NCBI RefSeq assembly: GCF_020882245.1
Contig: NC_083599.1
Span: forward strand, 8,060,001 to 8,124,000
DNA: 64,000 nucleotides
Direction: 5' to 3'
DNA from: Rhopalosiphum padi
Taxonomy: Eukaryota; Arthropoda; Insecta; Hemiptera; Aphididae
In this document: piece after piece, positions 38,791-49,870 of the stretch
Numbering within the stretch: the first letter of the stretch is position 1
Layout: the number at the start of each line of letters is the position of its first letter
The notes under the pieces: model-generated
Databases searched by the model: none
What the model saw: the letters and a program-made list of their open reading frames with translations, nothing else
What the model was told of the DNA's origin: nothing
Program-made: the position numbers and the translations under genes

Positions 38791-39179
38791 ACGTAGTCCA
38801 AACTCCAAATGACATTAAAAATGTTAACCAAACAATTTCCGTTGCGAAATGCCAACGTTACAGTGTAACCAACACAATTCTAGTCTGTTTCAGAAAGTAT
38901 GGTTCAATAAAACACATTAGATAACGTGGCATATTCATAAAAATTATTTACAACAAGTTCTTTTATAACGATTACTAGGCACCAGTTTAACTCGATGCCG
39001 GTGTGTAGAAGCCGACTTCGAGATGAATAACTGAAAATCGTTTCACCGGAAATTCGGTTGGTAAGAATGGTAATCGGGTGTCTAGAAATCGGTCACTATA
39101 ACATGTGATGATTGTTTGTGAGTTATCAGTTATCTGTTATCAGTCGGTGTAAAAGTTTGTTTTGACCATTACTGTATAG

Positions 39180-39202
39180 ACCACGGATATAGATACCGTG
39201 GT
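39180..39202. repeat. Short inverted repeat ACCACGG...CCGTGGT
   Basis: Two perfect 7-bp arms around an A+T-rich 9-bp centre, about 0.5 kb upstream of the RpS3-like gene and just outside the LTR element. Confidence 0.45.
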
Positions 39203-39320
39203 TGCACGACGGCTTATATTGGATCACAGCGTTGAGCGGCGAAGAATGTTCTTATCAAATCTGACAAAAAGTCGCGTATTACTAGTGCCCTCTATAGTCA
39301 TTATTATAGAAATCTTGTAC

Positions 39321-39890
39321 TGTTGTATAGGCATATATATATATGTATATGAGTATATACGTACGTAGGTGCGCATGTGCGTATACACGTGTGCGTATGT
39401 GTGTGTATGGGTGTGTATGGTCATGTGCGTATCTGCGTATTGTGTATGCGTATAGTTATATAAGTTTTTTTATATTGTCCAAAAGACTAGTGTATATAAT
39501 GTTGGAATGTGTTGACTCGGGCAAAATGAGTGTGAGAACACTTAGATTCCCACGATGGTCTACGTGACCAAAAAGGGCTAGATCAGGACATCCTAAGAGC
39601 CTCGGAGAGACCGTGACGACGGGCCCTGTTGGGGGTCAGTCAGTCGAGTCTGGTCTAGAGTGTGAGCAACAGCCGTGTTGTTCAGCAGTGCATCTTTTTA
39701 ATAGTCTGAGCAGAACCTCTTATAGTTTTAATCAGAGCCTCTCAGAATATCTTATAATTATTAGTGTGCAAACATACAATTAATTAGTGTTAAAATTCAA
39801 TAAAACAGTAATATTATAAATCACGCAATTCTCGTGTTCTTTATTGATACCAATAACAAACGTTTGAACGTCTTACGTCGGTGAACTACA
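39321..39890 (+). repeat. 5' LTR
   Basis: 570 bp, TGTTG...TACA. It contains a CA/GT-rich variable stretch (about 39,365-39,450) and a polyadenylation signal AATAAA at 39,799-39,804. It lies roughly 0.5 kb upstream of the RpS3-like 5' exon, pointing away from it. Confidence 0.92.
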
Positions 39891-40646
39891 TCTGCTATCA
39901 TTGGTGGCAGCGGTGGGATTTCCAGAAAAGAAGAGTTGAAATTTATATTACGACAGTACGATTTTGGAGATCACTAAGAACCTTCGTAGTCTATCGCCGT
40001 CCAATTTCAATCAGTTTTGGTGTCAAAAACCGAGGATACGGGTAAATAATATTTCGTGTAAATATACGTCTATCGAGTGCCGGTATATCGCCGAACGAAC
40101 GCGTTACGGACATCGTCCTGTAGCCGTCCGTTGTCAAGGTCAGGTCAGGATAGAGTATACAGTGTCGCGTCGTAGCCGCCGCGGAGACAACCTGTTTACA
40201 TTATTGTTACGCATTATAACGAATATTTAGCGCCCAGTGCGATTGGGAGGAGTCCGGTCGCGAGTATCCGTCGTTTTCGTGTTTCGTCGTCGCCGCCGCC
40301 GCGATACACATCGTCGCTAGTGTCGTCGTCGTCGCCGTCGCCGCTGCACAAGTGGGGCAAGGTCAACGCAATCGTACAAGTGGGTCAGTGGGACGAGCGG
40401 ACAATCACCGTCGCGCGCTTATCAACCAACATCTTATCAAGGGATAGACAACAACAATCAGTTATCAACATCATGATCATGCAGCGTTATTTATAATACA
40501 TCGTTTCGTAAGCTTTATTCATACCTATATCTATAGCTATTGCATGTACTAAAATTCGGGGATAATAATATTTCGTTTCGACATATACATACAACTTATT
40601 TAATCATAATCATAATTATCCAATAATCGGGACTTTTTGCTAATGC
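39891..40646 (+). other. Leader of the LTR element
   Basis: GC-richer untranslated leader before gag. It contains a CGT/CGC trinucleotide tract at about 40,280-40,345. The 88-codon frame at 39,964-40,230 has no known domain. Confidence 0.6.
39902..39920 (+). other. Primer binding site, tRNA-Leu-like
   Basis: TGGTGGCAGCGGTGGGATT, 11 bases after the LTR, resembles the complement of the 3' end of a leucine tRNA (TGGTGTCAG..GTGGGATT) with a few mismatches. Confidence 0.55.
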
Positions 40647-41987
40647 ATGTCGAACTCAGGGTCAAATAATAAAATTAATTTAGACTTAATAGATTTTGAT
40701 AGTTCTAGTAGTAGTGAACAATCCAGCGGGGAACTTTATGAACCGAGTAGTGTCCTACGTAGGGCAAGGGAGACAATCGCACAAACAGACGAACTTTTAG
40801 GGTCCACTAGGTACTTCCTTAGGTATCAAGCGGAAAATCCAGAACCTCAACAGAATCCAGAACAGCAACAAAAATTCAAATCTATAGAACATCGAGAAGA
40901 CCAGAGCCACACGGAAAATTCAGAACATCAACAGCAAACAAAACCTGCAGAGCATCGAAGAAACAAGAAACACACAGAACGTCCAAAACCACCAGCAAGT
41001 CTAGAAAATTCAAAACATCGCGTCAACACAGAAGGATTACAAATAAAGAAAAGGGCATGTGATTTGGCAGTCAGGATGGTCGATCCGGAACACGTAGAAA
41101 TGTTAGTACAAGGACTAATAATTAAGCTATCGGGAAGAGCATTACGGTCGGTACGATATAAAAACATCACAACATACAAGGAGTTTCGAGAGAATATAGT
41201 AGAAATATAGGAGACAAAGAAGCGTCTACCTCAGCTGCAAATGAAGTTACTCACCTGTAGGAAAGGTCCGGACGAAGGAGTGCAAGAATATTACAATAAA
41301 ATGGGGCAACTACTACATGATCTTTATCGGAGCAACGATGGAAGAGGGGGCTATACGAACGAAGCGGACGTAGACCGAATGCTACACGGCCAAGTACTCA
41401 ACTCTTTTGTAAGCGGCCTACCAGAATCTTTTCGAATATTGATAAAAGCCCGAAGTCCCAAAAGATTGAGCGACGCATTGGCATTCACTTTAGAAGAGGA
41501 GACGGAGGAAAACTTGGCAAAAGAGACACAACTATTTGGCCGGCAACTCAGCACCAAGAATCAACAGCCCCCGCCATCAAAATCCAAACAGTTTAAACAA
41601 GGGACCAGCGGTAAAAATAATGACATCGGTAAAGGATGTTTCAAATGTGGCAGAACCAATCATTTCGCCAGCGACTGCAGAGCATCACAATGGGACCAGG
41701 AGAAGTTTAAAGCTGCGCAACAAAGTGGACAGCAAAATCAGAAAATTAATACAAAAACCGTATTAACATGTAGATACTGCAAGAAGGAAGGACACGAGTT
41801 GGAAGAATGTCGAAAGAGGAAATATGTCAACAGTAAAAGGGAACAGGCAGCGAAGGAAGCTGCGACAGAAAATCAGAATGCGGGAAACGAGGAGGAACCG
41901 AACACAAGCAGCGCACGTTCGGTTCAGCAGATCCAAAGCGCTGTTATAAGTCTGCAACGGCTCTCTACGTCTTTTCAACAACATTAA
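40647..41987 (+). pseudogene. gag: gag, one in-frame stop
   Basis: ATG at 40,647 opens a frame interrupted only by TAG at 41,208-41,210 and continuing unchanged to TAA at 41,985-41,987. The N-terminal part is acidic, then rich in Gln, Glu, His and Lys. The middle resembles a retroviral-type capsid (VQEYYNKMGQLL, VLNSFVSGLPESF). Two zinc knuckles follow, CFKCGRTNHFASDC and CRYCKKEGHELEEC, each C-X2-C-X4-H-X4-C, for RNA packaging. The pol frame overlaps the 3' end in the -1 frame, suggesting ribosomal frameshifting in the parent element. Confidence 0.9.
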
Positions 41988-42019
41988 AAAACAATACGAC
42001 CTGGCTCAAGATCAAACAG

Positions 42020-44112
42020 TGTGTAAATAAGGAGGTCAAAATACTAGTGGACACCGGAAGTGATGTGAATATAATAAAGCTCTCAGAATTGCAGAAGGAT
42101 GTACGAGTAGATGAATCCACCGTTTACGAACTAACAGGAATCAACTCACGACCCGTGTTCACCATAGGGACAGTCGTTCTAACAATCCAACTTGGATCGA
42201 AGAACATAACTGCCACATTTCAAGTCATGAATGACGATTTTCCGGTACCAGAATCTGGGATTTTGGGTGCGCCATTCCTTCGGGAAAATGGAGTAAGCAT
42301 CAATTTCAAAACCTCCACGTTATCAATAGAAGTTTCAAGTCATCAAGAGCCTCCAGAACCTCAGAAAATTCCACAACCAATTATTATACAACCACGTTCC
42401 GAAACACTAAGACCTGTTGTTACGGACAAAGAAGATGGGACAACTTTGCTGTTCCATGCACAGACCATTGGGGAGAAGGGGATCTTACTGGGGAATATTG
42501 TCAATAATGTAAAAGAAGGGCAAATATTGGTCTCAGTAATCAACACGTCAGAGGATCACATTGAGCTCTGTCCGCTCCAACTGGGAGACATACAGCACGA
42601 AGTCTGGCAGGAATCAAGCGTACAACTCTGCAGACAACCAGAAAAGCAAGAAGGAACAGAGAACCAAATAACAAAGCTAGTGGAAGCTTTACAGATGGAT
42701 CATCTAAATCACGAAGAACGAGCCAGCCTATTACGAATCTGCAAAAAGTACCGGGAGTTGTTTCACTTCGAAGGGAAACCGCTATCGTTCACTACCGCAA
42801 TCCAACATGACATCAAAGTCCCGGAAGGAACAGCTCCCGTGAACATAAGACCGCACAGATTTCCCTACGCTCACCGACAGGTGATAGTCGAGCAAATGGA
42901 GAAACTAGAGGAAAACAACGTTATCCGACCATCAGAGTTGCCTTGGAATGCGCCCCTAGTAGTGGTACCCAAGAAACCGGACGCAACCGGTAAACAACAA
43001 TTTAGGGTATGCGTAGACTTCCGTCGACTCAACCAGTTAACCATCGGGGATGCATTTCAAATTCCAAGGATCGACGAGATTTTAGACCAACTTGGGCGTT
43101 CCAGATATAACACTACGCTGGACTTGGCAAGTGGGTATCATCAAGTGCCTATTCGACCACAGGATTGTGAGAAGATGGCATTTTCCACGGACAAAGGGCA
43201 CTTTGAGTTTGTTCGAATGCCCTTCGGGTTATGTGGGGCCCCTAGCACGTTTCAGCGGCTGATGAACAATATGTTAACAGGGCTGAACGGTATTAAGGCG
43301 TTTGTATATTTAGATGACATAATCATATATGCCGTCGATCTGGCAGAACATGAGGCAAGACTGGAAGAATAATTTCAACGGTTACAGAAATTCAATCTTC
43401 AGCTTCAACCGAGTAAATGTCAGTTTCTTAGACGTGAAGTTATCTACCTCGGACACTTAATCACAGAATCTGGCGTGAAACCAGATCCGATGAAAATCAG
43501 TTGTGTTAAAGATCATCCAGTTCCTAGGAATCCAACTGAAATCAAGCAGTTCCTTGGACTATCTGACTATTATCGAAGATTCATTGAGAATTATAGCCAA
43601 ATCGAAAAACCAATGATGGCTTTATTGAAGAAAGGCCAACCGTTCGAGTGGAACACCGAGTGCCAAACGGCGTTTGAGACGCTTGTCCAGAAACTCATTA
43701 CTGCGCCCATACTATAATATTCTACTTCGAGGAACCATTCATTTTGACGACAGACGCCAGCCAGTATGCTATTGGAAGCATCATTTCTCAAGGTGAAATA
43801 GGACATGATTTACCTATTGCTTACGCGTTACGTACTTGAAACAAAGCAGAGCGCAATTATAGCACTACAGAAAAGGAGCTATTGAGTATTGTGTGGTCAG
43901 TCAAGCGTTTCAGATCCTATCTGTTGGACCGAAAATTCCAAATTTACACAGATCATCAACCGCTTACATGGCTGTTCAATGTAAAAGACCCAGGCTCCAG
44001 ACTTATGCGATGGAGACTCAAACTAGCTGAATATCAATACGAAGTTATTTACAAACCAGGCAGCGCGAACACGAATGCAGATGCATTGAGTCGAATGGAA
44101 GGGTTTTGCTGA
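42020..44112 (+). pseudogene. pol: pol part 1: protease, reverse transcriptase, RNase H
   Basis: The aspartic protease has LVDTGSDVNII (DTG at the start of the frame near 42,047) and GILGAPFL. The reverse transcriptase has VCVDFRRLN, TLDLASGYHQV, MPFGLCGAPSTFQ and the catalytic VYLDDIII. RNase H has TTDASQYAIG, TEKELLSIVW, DHQPLTWLF and ends near ANTNADALSR. Breaks: TAA at 43,370-43,372, TAA at 43,715-43,717 with a one-base loss just after, a TGA near 43,836 and a further frame change near 44,100. Order and motifs are typical of Ty3/Gypsy. Confidence 0.92.
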
Positions 44113-44612
44113 ATAGTACTTTTACTCCATACGTTCAGCTGAGTTTTGAAACATACTCGGAGCTAGTGAAGGGAAAGGCTATAACCAACAACAGGGTAAT
44201 AGAAGAATCTGGAGATCTATTTGACGCACCGGCAGACCAAAGTTTTGCCCATTGTGTATCACAGGATCTACAAATTAACAACGGCACAGCGCTCCTGTTC
44301 CGCAGGAAATTTGGGAACGTAGCTATGCTGAAGAGCCAACACCCGCGAATCCATGAAGTTATATATATGCGCCAAGGGGAGAGATACATCCTACACATGA
44401 TTACAAAGAATAAATATTGGCAAAAAACATCATTGGAGGACATGTTCCTAACAATACAGAACCTTAGAGCCATATGCATCGAACTCAACATCGAGAAGCT
44501 GGCAATTTCCCGGATCGGTACTGAAAACGATCAACTGGATATGTCAGTGGTTAGGACTATGATACGGTTTGTGTTCAAAGAGTCGAACATAAAGGTTCAT
44601 ATCTACCCATAA
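44106..44612 (+). pseudogene. Macro domain (TARG1/OARD1-like) inside pol
   Basis: 168 codons in the same frame as the integrase that follows, separated only by TAA at 44,610-44,612. The domain covers residues about 33-168. ESGDLFDAP opens the fold, FAHCVSQDLQINNGTALLF matches the AHCIS-D...GIA..F segment of TARG1, then RRKFG, YILHMITK (K101), AISRIG (135-138), D142 and a final KVHIY strand. In TARG1 the catalytic Lys and Asp are 41 residues apart, and K101-D142 has the same spacing. The loop after RIG reads TEN where the family has CGL, so ligand binding may be weakened. Such domains bind ADP-ribose and can remove it from proteins. In the parent polyprotein it sits between RNase H and integrase. 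Confidence 0.85.
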
Positions 44613-45686
44613 GCGGAGCTGGAGGACTCAGAAAAGCAACAAGTCCTAGCTGAGTATCATTTCAGCCCACTAGGCGGCCATCGCGGAATCAACCAAACGT
44701 TAAAGCGCATCCAAACACAGTTCAATTGGGAAGGGTTATCAGACGACGTGAAAGAATATGTCTCCAAATGTCCATCGTGTCAAATACACAAAACTTGCAA
44801 CCGGAATGTTAAGCAGCCCATGATTATAAGTACAACAGCAATGGAGCCTTTTGAAAAAGTTTTTATCGATGTGGTCGGACCTCTACCAAGAACAGACAAC
44901 AATAATGTGTACATCCTAACAATGCAGGATGACTTGACGAAATTTTCAATAGCTGTCCCCATGTTCAACCATGAGGCAAATACGGTGGCTTATCACTTCG
45001 TGACGTCATGTGTATGTCTTCATGGGATTCCAAGCATGTTGGTCAGTGATCAGGGAACGGAGTTTCTAAGCTGATTACTAGCTGAAGTGTGCAAGCTGCT
45101 GAAGATAAAAAAATGCAACACCTCGCCTTATCACCCACAAGCTAATGGTGCCCTAGAAAGGAGCCATCGGACGCTAGGGGAATACTTACGGCATTTTGTG
45201 GATAAGGACCAAATGAACTGGGATACATCTATACCGTATGCTATGTTCGTTTTTAACTCTTCAGAACATCGTTCCACGGGGAAGCAGCCGTACAAGCTAA
45301 TGTACGGGCGAAAAATAAATATGCCGAATTCTATGACAAAACCTCCAAAGCCTCGTTACAATTATGAAGACTATCACATAGAACTGAAGCAGAAACTCCA
45401 ACTGTTACATCAAATAGCCAGAGATCATCTGTTGGAACAAAAGCAAAAGACGAAAGAACATTACGACCAAAATCAAAATCCAACCAGTGTACATGTAGGA
45501 GATCGGGTACTACTCAAGAACAATGCTAGAAAAGGGAAACTCAGCGCCAAGTGGTTGGGACCCTATGAAGTGATTGAGCTCAAAGCCAATGAAAATGTGA
45601 CTTTACAGAAAGATCGTAGAAGGGTTACTACACAAGAACCTCATTTGTCTTTTTCAGGATTGAATTTTGTAAATAAAAAAAAATAA
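44613..45686 (+). pseudogene. pol part 2: integrase
   Basis: The zinc-binding HHCC module spans about 44,660-44,790 (HFSPLGGHRGINQTL, then CPSCQIHK). The rve core has D in VFIDVVGPL, D in LVSDQGTEF and E in NGALERSHRTL, giving the DDE triad. A C-terminal segment (VHVGDRVLLKN...KWLGPYEV) resembles the usual GPY/F module. TGA at 45,072-45,074 breaks the core just after the second Asp. It inserts the cDNA copy in the genome. Confidence 0.92.
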
Positions 45687-45920
45687 TAATAATAACATAG
45701 CATTAAACTCGAAGATGTAACTAACATAATTTTAAGAAGAAAATATATATTTTTAAGAATAACTATCAACTTAACTACCATTAAGGATCAAGGTGCTGCA
45801 CATATGCTTTCCTGGGAACTAGAAATAAGTATGGGAAGAAAAAAAAATATTGAATCTTGTTTCAGGATTTTGTGTCAACCAATCATGATCATCTCTTGAC
45901 CTCGAGAAAATGAGGCAGGA
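45687..45920 (+). other. pol-env junction
   Basis: No open frame. TTGTTTCAG at about 45,857-45,865 is a possible splice acceptor for env mRNA. Confidence 0.4.
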
Positions 45921-47686
45921 CGTTCTGTAGGGTTATCCTCGAATATCTACAACATCACGACATTCCCAGACAACCAAGGATTATATTTTGAACACCATGG
46001 GCCAGTAAGGATGTCACATTTCAATTGGGACTTAATAGCCTACGTCGACCTGGCAGAACCCGATTATAAATACCAAGCCATAATGTCACAGTACAAAGCC
46101 ATGGCAAAAATTTGCGAACAAATGACACAGCGGGTCGGAAATGCAGAATTATCCAATGCATGTGAACAATTTGAACAGTTATTTACAAGAGCAACATTGC
46201 CCTATCTGTATGAAATTGAAAACCGTCATCGTAACATGCTGCTTTCCATCGGAGACGAGGACGCAGAAACAACTAGGGTACGACGAGGATTAGCCCGCAC
46301 AGTTAAACAGATGGCAAATGTCTTGTATGGCATTTATTCAAACATAGACACAGATTTTATATTAAACAAAATAGTAGCCCTAAGTCCAAGCAGAAGTCAG
46401 AACATCACTTTAAACTCGGAGAGGATGAGGATCGTACAGGTTAAAACAGATAATCAGATATGAAAGATAACAAAACATCAAGAAAAACTCGAGGAGAATC
46501 TTCAGTATTTAAAAAAACAGACAGAAGTAATGGTACAGAAACTCGACAGAATAGAATTCAAGACTAGGTTACTAGAACAGGCGCTTCTGTTTAAAATTCT
46601 ACTTAATCAATACTCCTATCACACGCAGAACTTGATGGCCATAATTAATTCAGCAATGAATGACAAATTACATACGAGCATGTTTACATCGGAAAGGCTT
46701 CTCACGGAATTGAGGGAAATTAAAATGAACCTACCGGTGGGCACAGCTTTGCCATTAGAAATTGAAACAGAATCTCTAACAGAATTTTTACGAATTTCTG
46801 ATCTCACAATCATGCACAGGGAACACTATTTAGTTTTCTTGATAGGGATACCTTTGACATCTGTAGAAGAGTACACAATGTATCACCTCATTCCCTTACC
46901 TATTCAATATTCAATATGATATAAATAGCATAGCCCTAATTACTCCTGAGGTCGACTATCTAGCACTAAGTAACGATAACGAAAATTTTGTTTCCTTAGG
47001 GGAGAATCAATGGGAATCATGTGCCAAGTTAGGTTCCTATACTCTCTGTAAGGGTTACCAGCCAACCCACCATCGATCAGGTTCCAACTTGTGCGAATTG
47101 TCACAGTTAACTAGCTTTCAGAGCCCTTTGAAAGATTGTGAAGTCAAACTGGTGGCATTAGACACACCTATTTGGCAAACTCGTGGCTGTACTACACTAA
47201 AGCAGAGTATTGTACGATTACATGCACACATCCTCCACAAACCTCTAGGGTTGAGATATCGGGGATGGGTAGGTTGACTACCCTACCATCCTGTTAAATT
47301 CATACAGAAAGTTCTATTCTGAGTCGGTCGTTTAAAACCAATAGGGATGTAAAACTAGATGTCATACCGGAAAATCGGAAATTCGATATCTAATCTTGGA
47401 AACTCTTGACACAGTGATACCACAAAACCTCTCAAATGTAAAAATATTTAAGGATTTTAACTCTTTAGCCCATAAAGCAATAGAACCAAGTAAACTCGAG
47501 CATAGAACAATAGAACCATTATTCATATTTAAAGTAGAATTCAACATTACTATCGTTTATCTTTCATTAACCATTTCTATATTAATAATATGTGCAATAG
47601 TTATACGATGCAGGAATAAAATTGTAAAAATGTATAGTCCAGAAATAGCGGACAACGTTTCGAATAAGGATCAAGACGACCCTTAA
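45921..47686 (+). pseudogene. env: env-like (errantivirus/baculovirus F-type) glycoprotein, broken
   Basis: The readable part begins near 45,930 (GLYFEHHGPV, then WDLIAYVDL). A furin-type site R-V-R-R precedes GLARTVKQ (residues 89-93 of the 46,011 frame), the expected cleavage and fusion region of F-like proteins. A coiled region follows (46,470-46,720). Then come the Cys-bearing ectodomain frames (to 47,275) and a membrane anchor with short cytoplasmic tail (VYLSLTISILIICAIVI, about 47,550-47,610). TGA at 46,461-46,463, a stop at 46,917-46,919 and at least two frame changes disable it. The signal peptide region is also degraded. In intact errantiviruses this protein mediates entry. Confidence 0.8.
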
Positions 47687-47863
47687 GCTTGTATAATTTT
47701 TGCTTCATTGTATCGCCCTTAAGTTAAAAGTAGAAATTAAGTTAGTTTAAACCTTACAGACACCATGTGGCGGTATTGTAACTAGGTGTACCCGTAGTTT
47801 AAGAAATTTGTATAAATTAGTAACTTAGGTCGCAGGGACTGCTCCCGTTTAACGCCGGGGGTA
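47687..47863 (+). other. env 3' region and polypurine tract
   Basis: A short untranslated stretch ending in a purine-rich CGCCGGGGGTA just before the 3' LTR, the likely plus-strand primer. Confidence 0.5.
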
Positions 47864-48724
47864 TGTTGTATAGGCATATATATATGAGTATATACGTACG
47901 TAGGTGCGCGTGAAGACCAAATATTCTGTCATATATAAGGAGCAAAAGACTCGAATGGTTAGGACACGTATGGAGGGCGGATGGCCGAATTATTAAACAA
48001 GCTATGATAGCCAAAATGACGGGTAAAAGACCCCTGGGCAGACCCAGAACAAGATGGAAGGACTCAGTTGTGAAGGATCTAAGAGTGCTTCAAGAAAGGG
48101 CTCAGTTAGACATTGCGTATAATAGGGAAGAATGGAACAAGTTTGTGATGGCAGCGTTGGACCTCAATGGTCCCTTAAGCTGTATATGATGATGATGATG
48201 AGGTGCGCGTGTGCGTATACACGTGTGCGTATGTGTGTGTATGGGTGTGTATGGTCATGTGCGTATCTGCGTATTGTGTATGCGTATAGTTATATAAGTT
48301 TTTTTATATTGTCCAAAAGACTAGTGTATATAATGTTGGAATGTGTTGACTCGGGCAAAATGAGTGTGAGAACACTTAGATTCCCACGATGGTCTACGTG
48401 ACCAAAAAGGGCTAGATCAGGACATCCTAAGAGCCTCGGAGAGACCGTGACGACGGGCCCTGTTGGGGGTCAGTCAGTCGAGTCTGGTCTAGAGTGTGAG
48501 CAACAGCCGTGTTGTTCAGCAGTGCATCTTTTTAATAGTCTGAGCAGAACCTCTTATAGTTTTAATCAGAGCCTCTCAGAATATCTTATAATTATTAGTG
48601 TGCAAACATACAATTAATTAGTGTTAAAATTCAATAAAACAGTAATATTATAAATCACGCAATTCTCGTGTTCTTTATTGATACCAATGACAAACGTTTG
48701 AACGTCTTACGTCGGTGAACTACA
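47864..48724 (+). repeat. 3' LTR, interrupted by a LINE fragment
   Basis: Equivalent to the 5' LTR, with two base differences, a shorter TA run and a 290-bp insertion plus its 9-bp duplication. Confidence 0.92.
47911..48200 (+). mobile_element. 5'-truncated LINE (RTE/CR1-like 3' end) in the LTR
   Basis: AGGTGCGCG flanks both sides (47,902-47,910 and 48,201-48,209). The insert encodes the extreme C-terminus of a non-LTR ORF2 (LEWLGHVWRADGRI, GKRPLGRPRTRWKD, YNREEWNKFV) and ends in a GAT/ATG repeat tail, as in RTE-like elements. Confidence 0.88.
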
Positions 48725-49620
48725 CTTCAGTACCATGTTACCACAGACTGTGATGTTACCATAACTAATAAAAAAAATAGAGGCTATAGAGAGCGCATAA
48801 TATAGATGGACAACGTGTTTCTACCCCCTGGCCATCAATAAATTCTGCCATAATAATATGAACGGCGAAGGTAATATCATGGGTTAAACATTTTTAATGC
48901 TTTTATTCCAATCTATTATTGGGATTTAAAAAAAGTGACAATACTTGTAAAATGTAAACGCTGTGACTTGGCTGTGTCTAAACAAGGTTTATAGATTATA
49001 CAGGTTGCTTCATACCGATATTTCGATGAAAGTGGAAGTGATGGAAATTGTGCCATGACGTCACTCGTCGTACAAAATTGTTTGTTTACTATAGCACGTA
49101 TAATGTTTACACGCTTTTTTACAGACTTGTTTACACTGTGGTGTGATTTTTTTATGCTCCTGGTATAAAAAATAAAAAATTCTATTATGTGGATTTTCTT
49201 GTTTTATATAATAAATTAGTTTGTTTTAATGGCAACCCCGAAATATAAAGGTGGTTAATGTTGTGCTTTGTGCAGTTGCCGTATGCAATAACGCCAATAA
49301 CTATTTACTATCCAGATTCCAGGCAAAGCTAAAAATACTGGTAGAACCTATTTGTCTTTTCACATGTGTAATGTACATTTTTTAACTATACAAGGTGTAT
49401 CATGAAGTTCTGATAAGTTTTTGTACAGAAAATAAATAATTTAAAGTCGCTAATTTATAATCATACTGAAAAAAAATAGTTGTAACTTTTACAGTATTTA
49501 ATTTGAGTAATCCGTTTGTGACCTATGGATGTTTAAATATTCGTTCAACTTTCCGCTTCAGTGCAATTTATTAAAACCAAAAGTGAAAAACAGTAGTCAA
49601 AACGAAATTTTTATTTGGAG
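48725..49620. other. No firm gene
   Basis: Non-coding. At about 49,228-49,390 broken frames read CAVAVCNN and LSFHMCNVHF, possibly a THAP zinc-finger remnant, but too short to call. Confidence 0.35.
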
Positions 49621-49870
49621 TTAAGAGGATTTAACACTCGCATGTTCTGCTCCGTCTTATAAGTGCGTAACAGTAAATTTACGCTCAGCAGATCACGTTT
49701 AGCTCCGCCAGTTTAAAAATTAGAGTGAATCGACCTATTATTAAACTTGATGGTGAGAACATTATCGGTATTCATAAGTTGGTTTTTTTTACGATAGATA
49801 CATGTTTTAGCAAGTTATGCAATTAAATATAGCGTAAATTAAAAATACTCATAACTCACTCAAAAACTAA
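49621..49870. mobile_element. Half copy of the TTAA MITE
   Basis: Starts TTAAGAGGATTTAACACTCG and continues with CTCCGTCTTA, GAACATTATC and GTTGGTTTTTTTTACGATA, in the same order as the left half of the palindrome at 23.54 kb. The right half is not seen. Confidence 0.7.

Larger units (their letters stand above)
39321..48724 (+). mobile_element. Ty3/Gypsy LTR retrotransposon with macro domain and env
   Basis: Bounded by two LTRs (39,321-39,890 and 47,864-48,724), both TG...CA. The order is leader, gag, protease-RT-RNase H, macro domain, integrase, env-like gene, 3' LTR. That layout with an env places it near insect errantiviruses. LTRs differ by about two substitutions plus TA-repeat length (apart from a LINE insertion), so arrival was recent. 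Yet every gene has stops or frame changes, so this copy cannot move by itself. I did not find a perfect target duplication: the 5' flank ends GTAC and the 3' flank begins CTTC. Confidence 0.95.

Noticed and set aside
39343..39567. Cys/Val-rich frame in the LTR, repeated at 48,132-48,401
   Set aside because: Lies over the CA/GT-rich repeat of both LTRs and has no domain.
49228..49390. Possible THAP zinc-finger remnant (CAVAVCNN, LSFHMC)
   Set aside because: Requires a frame change, lacks the downstream Trp and the AVPTF-type motif, and is too short to separate from chance.
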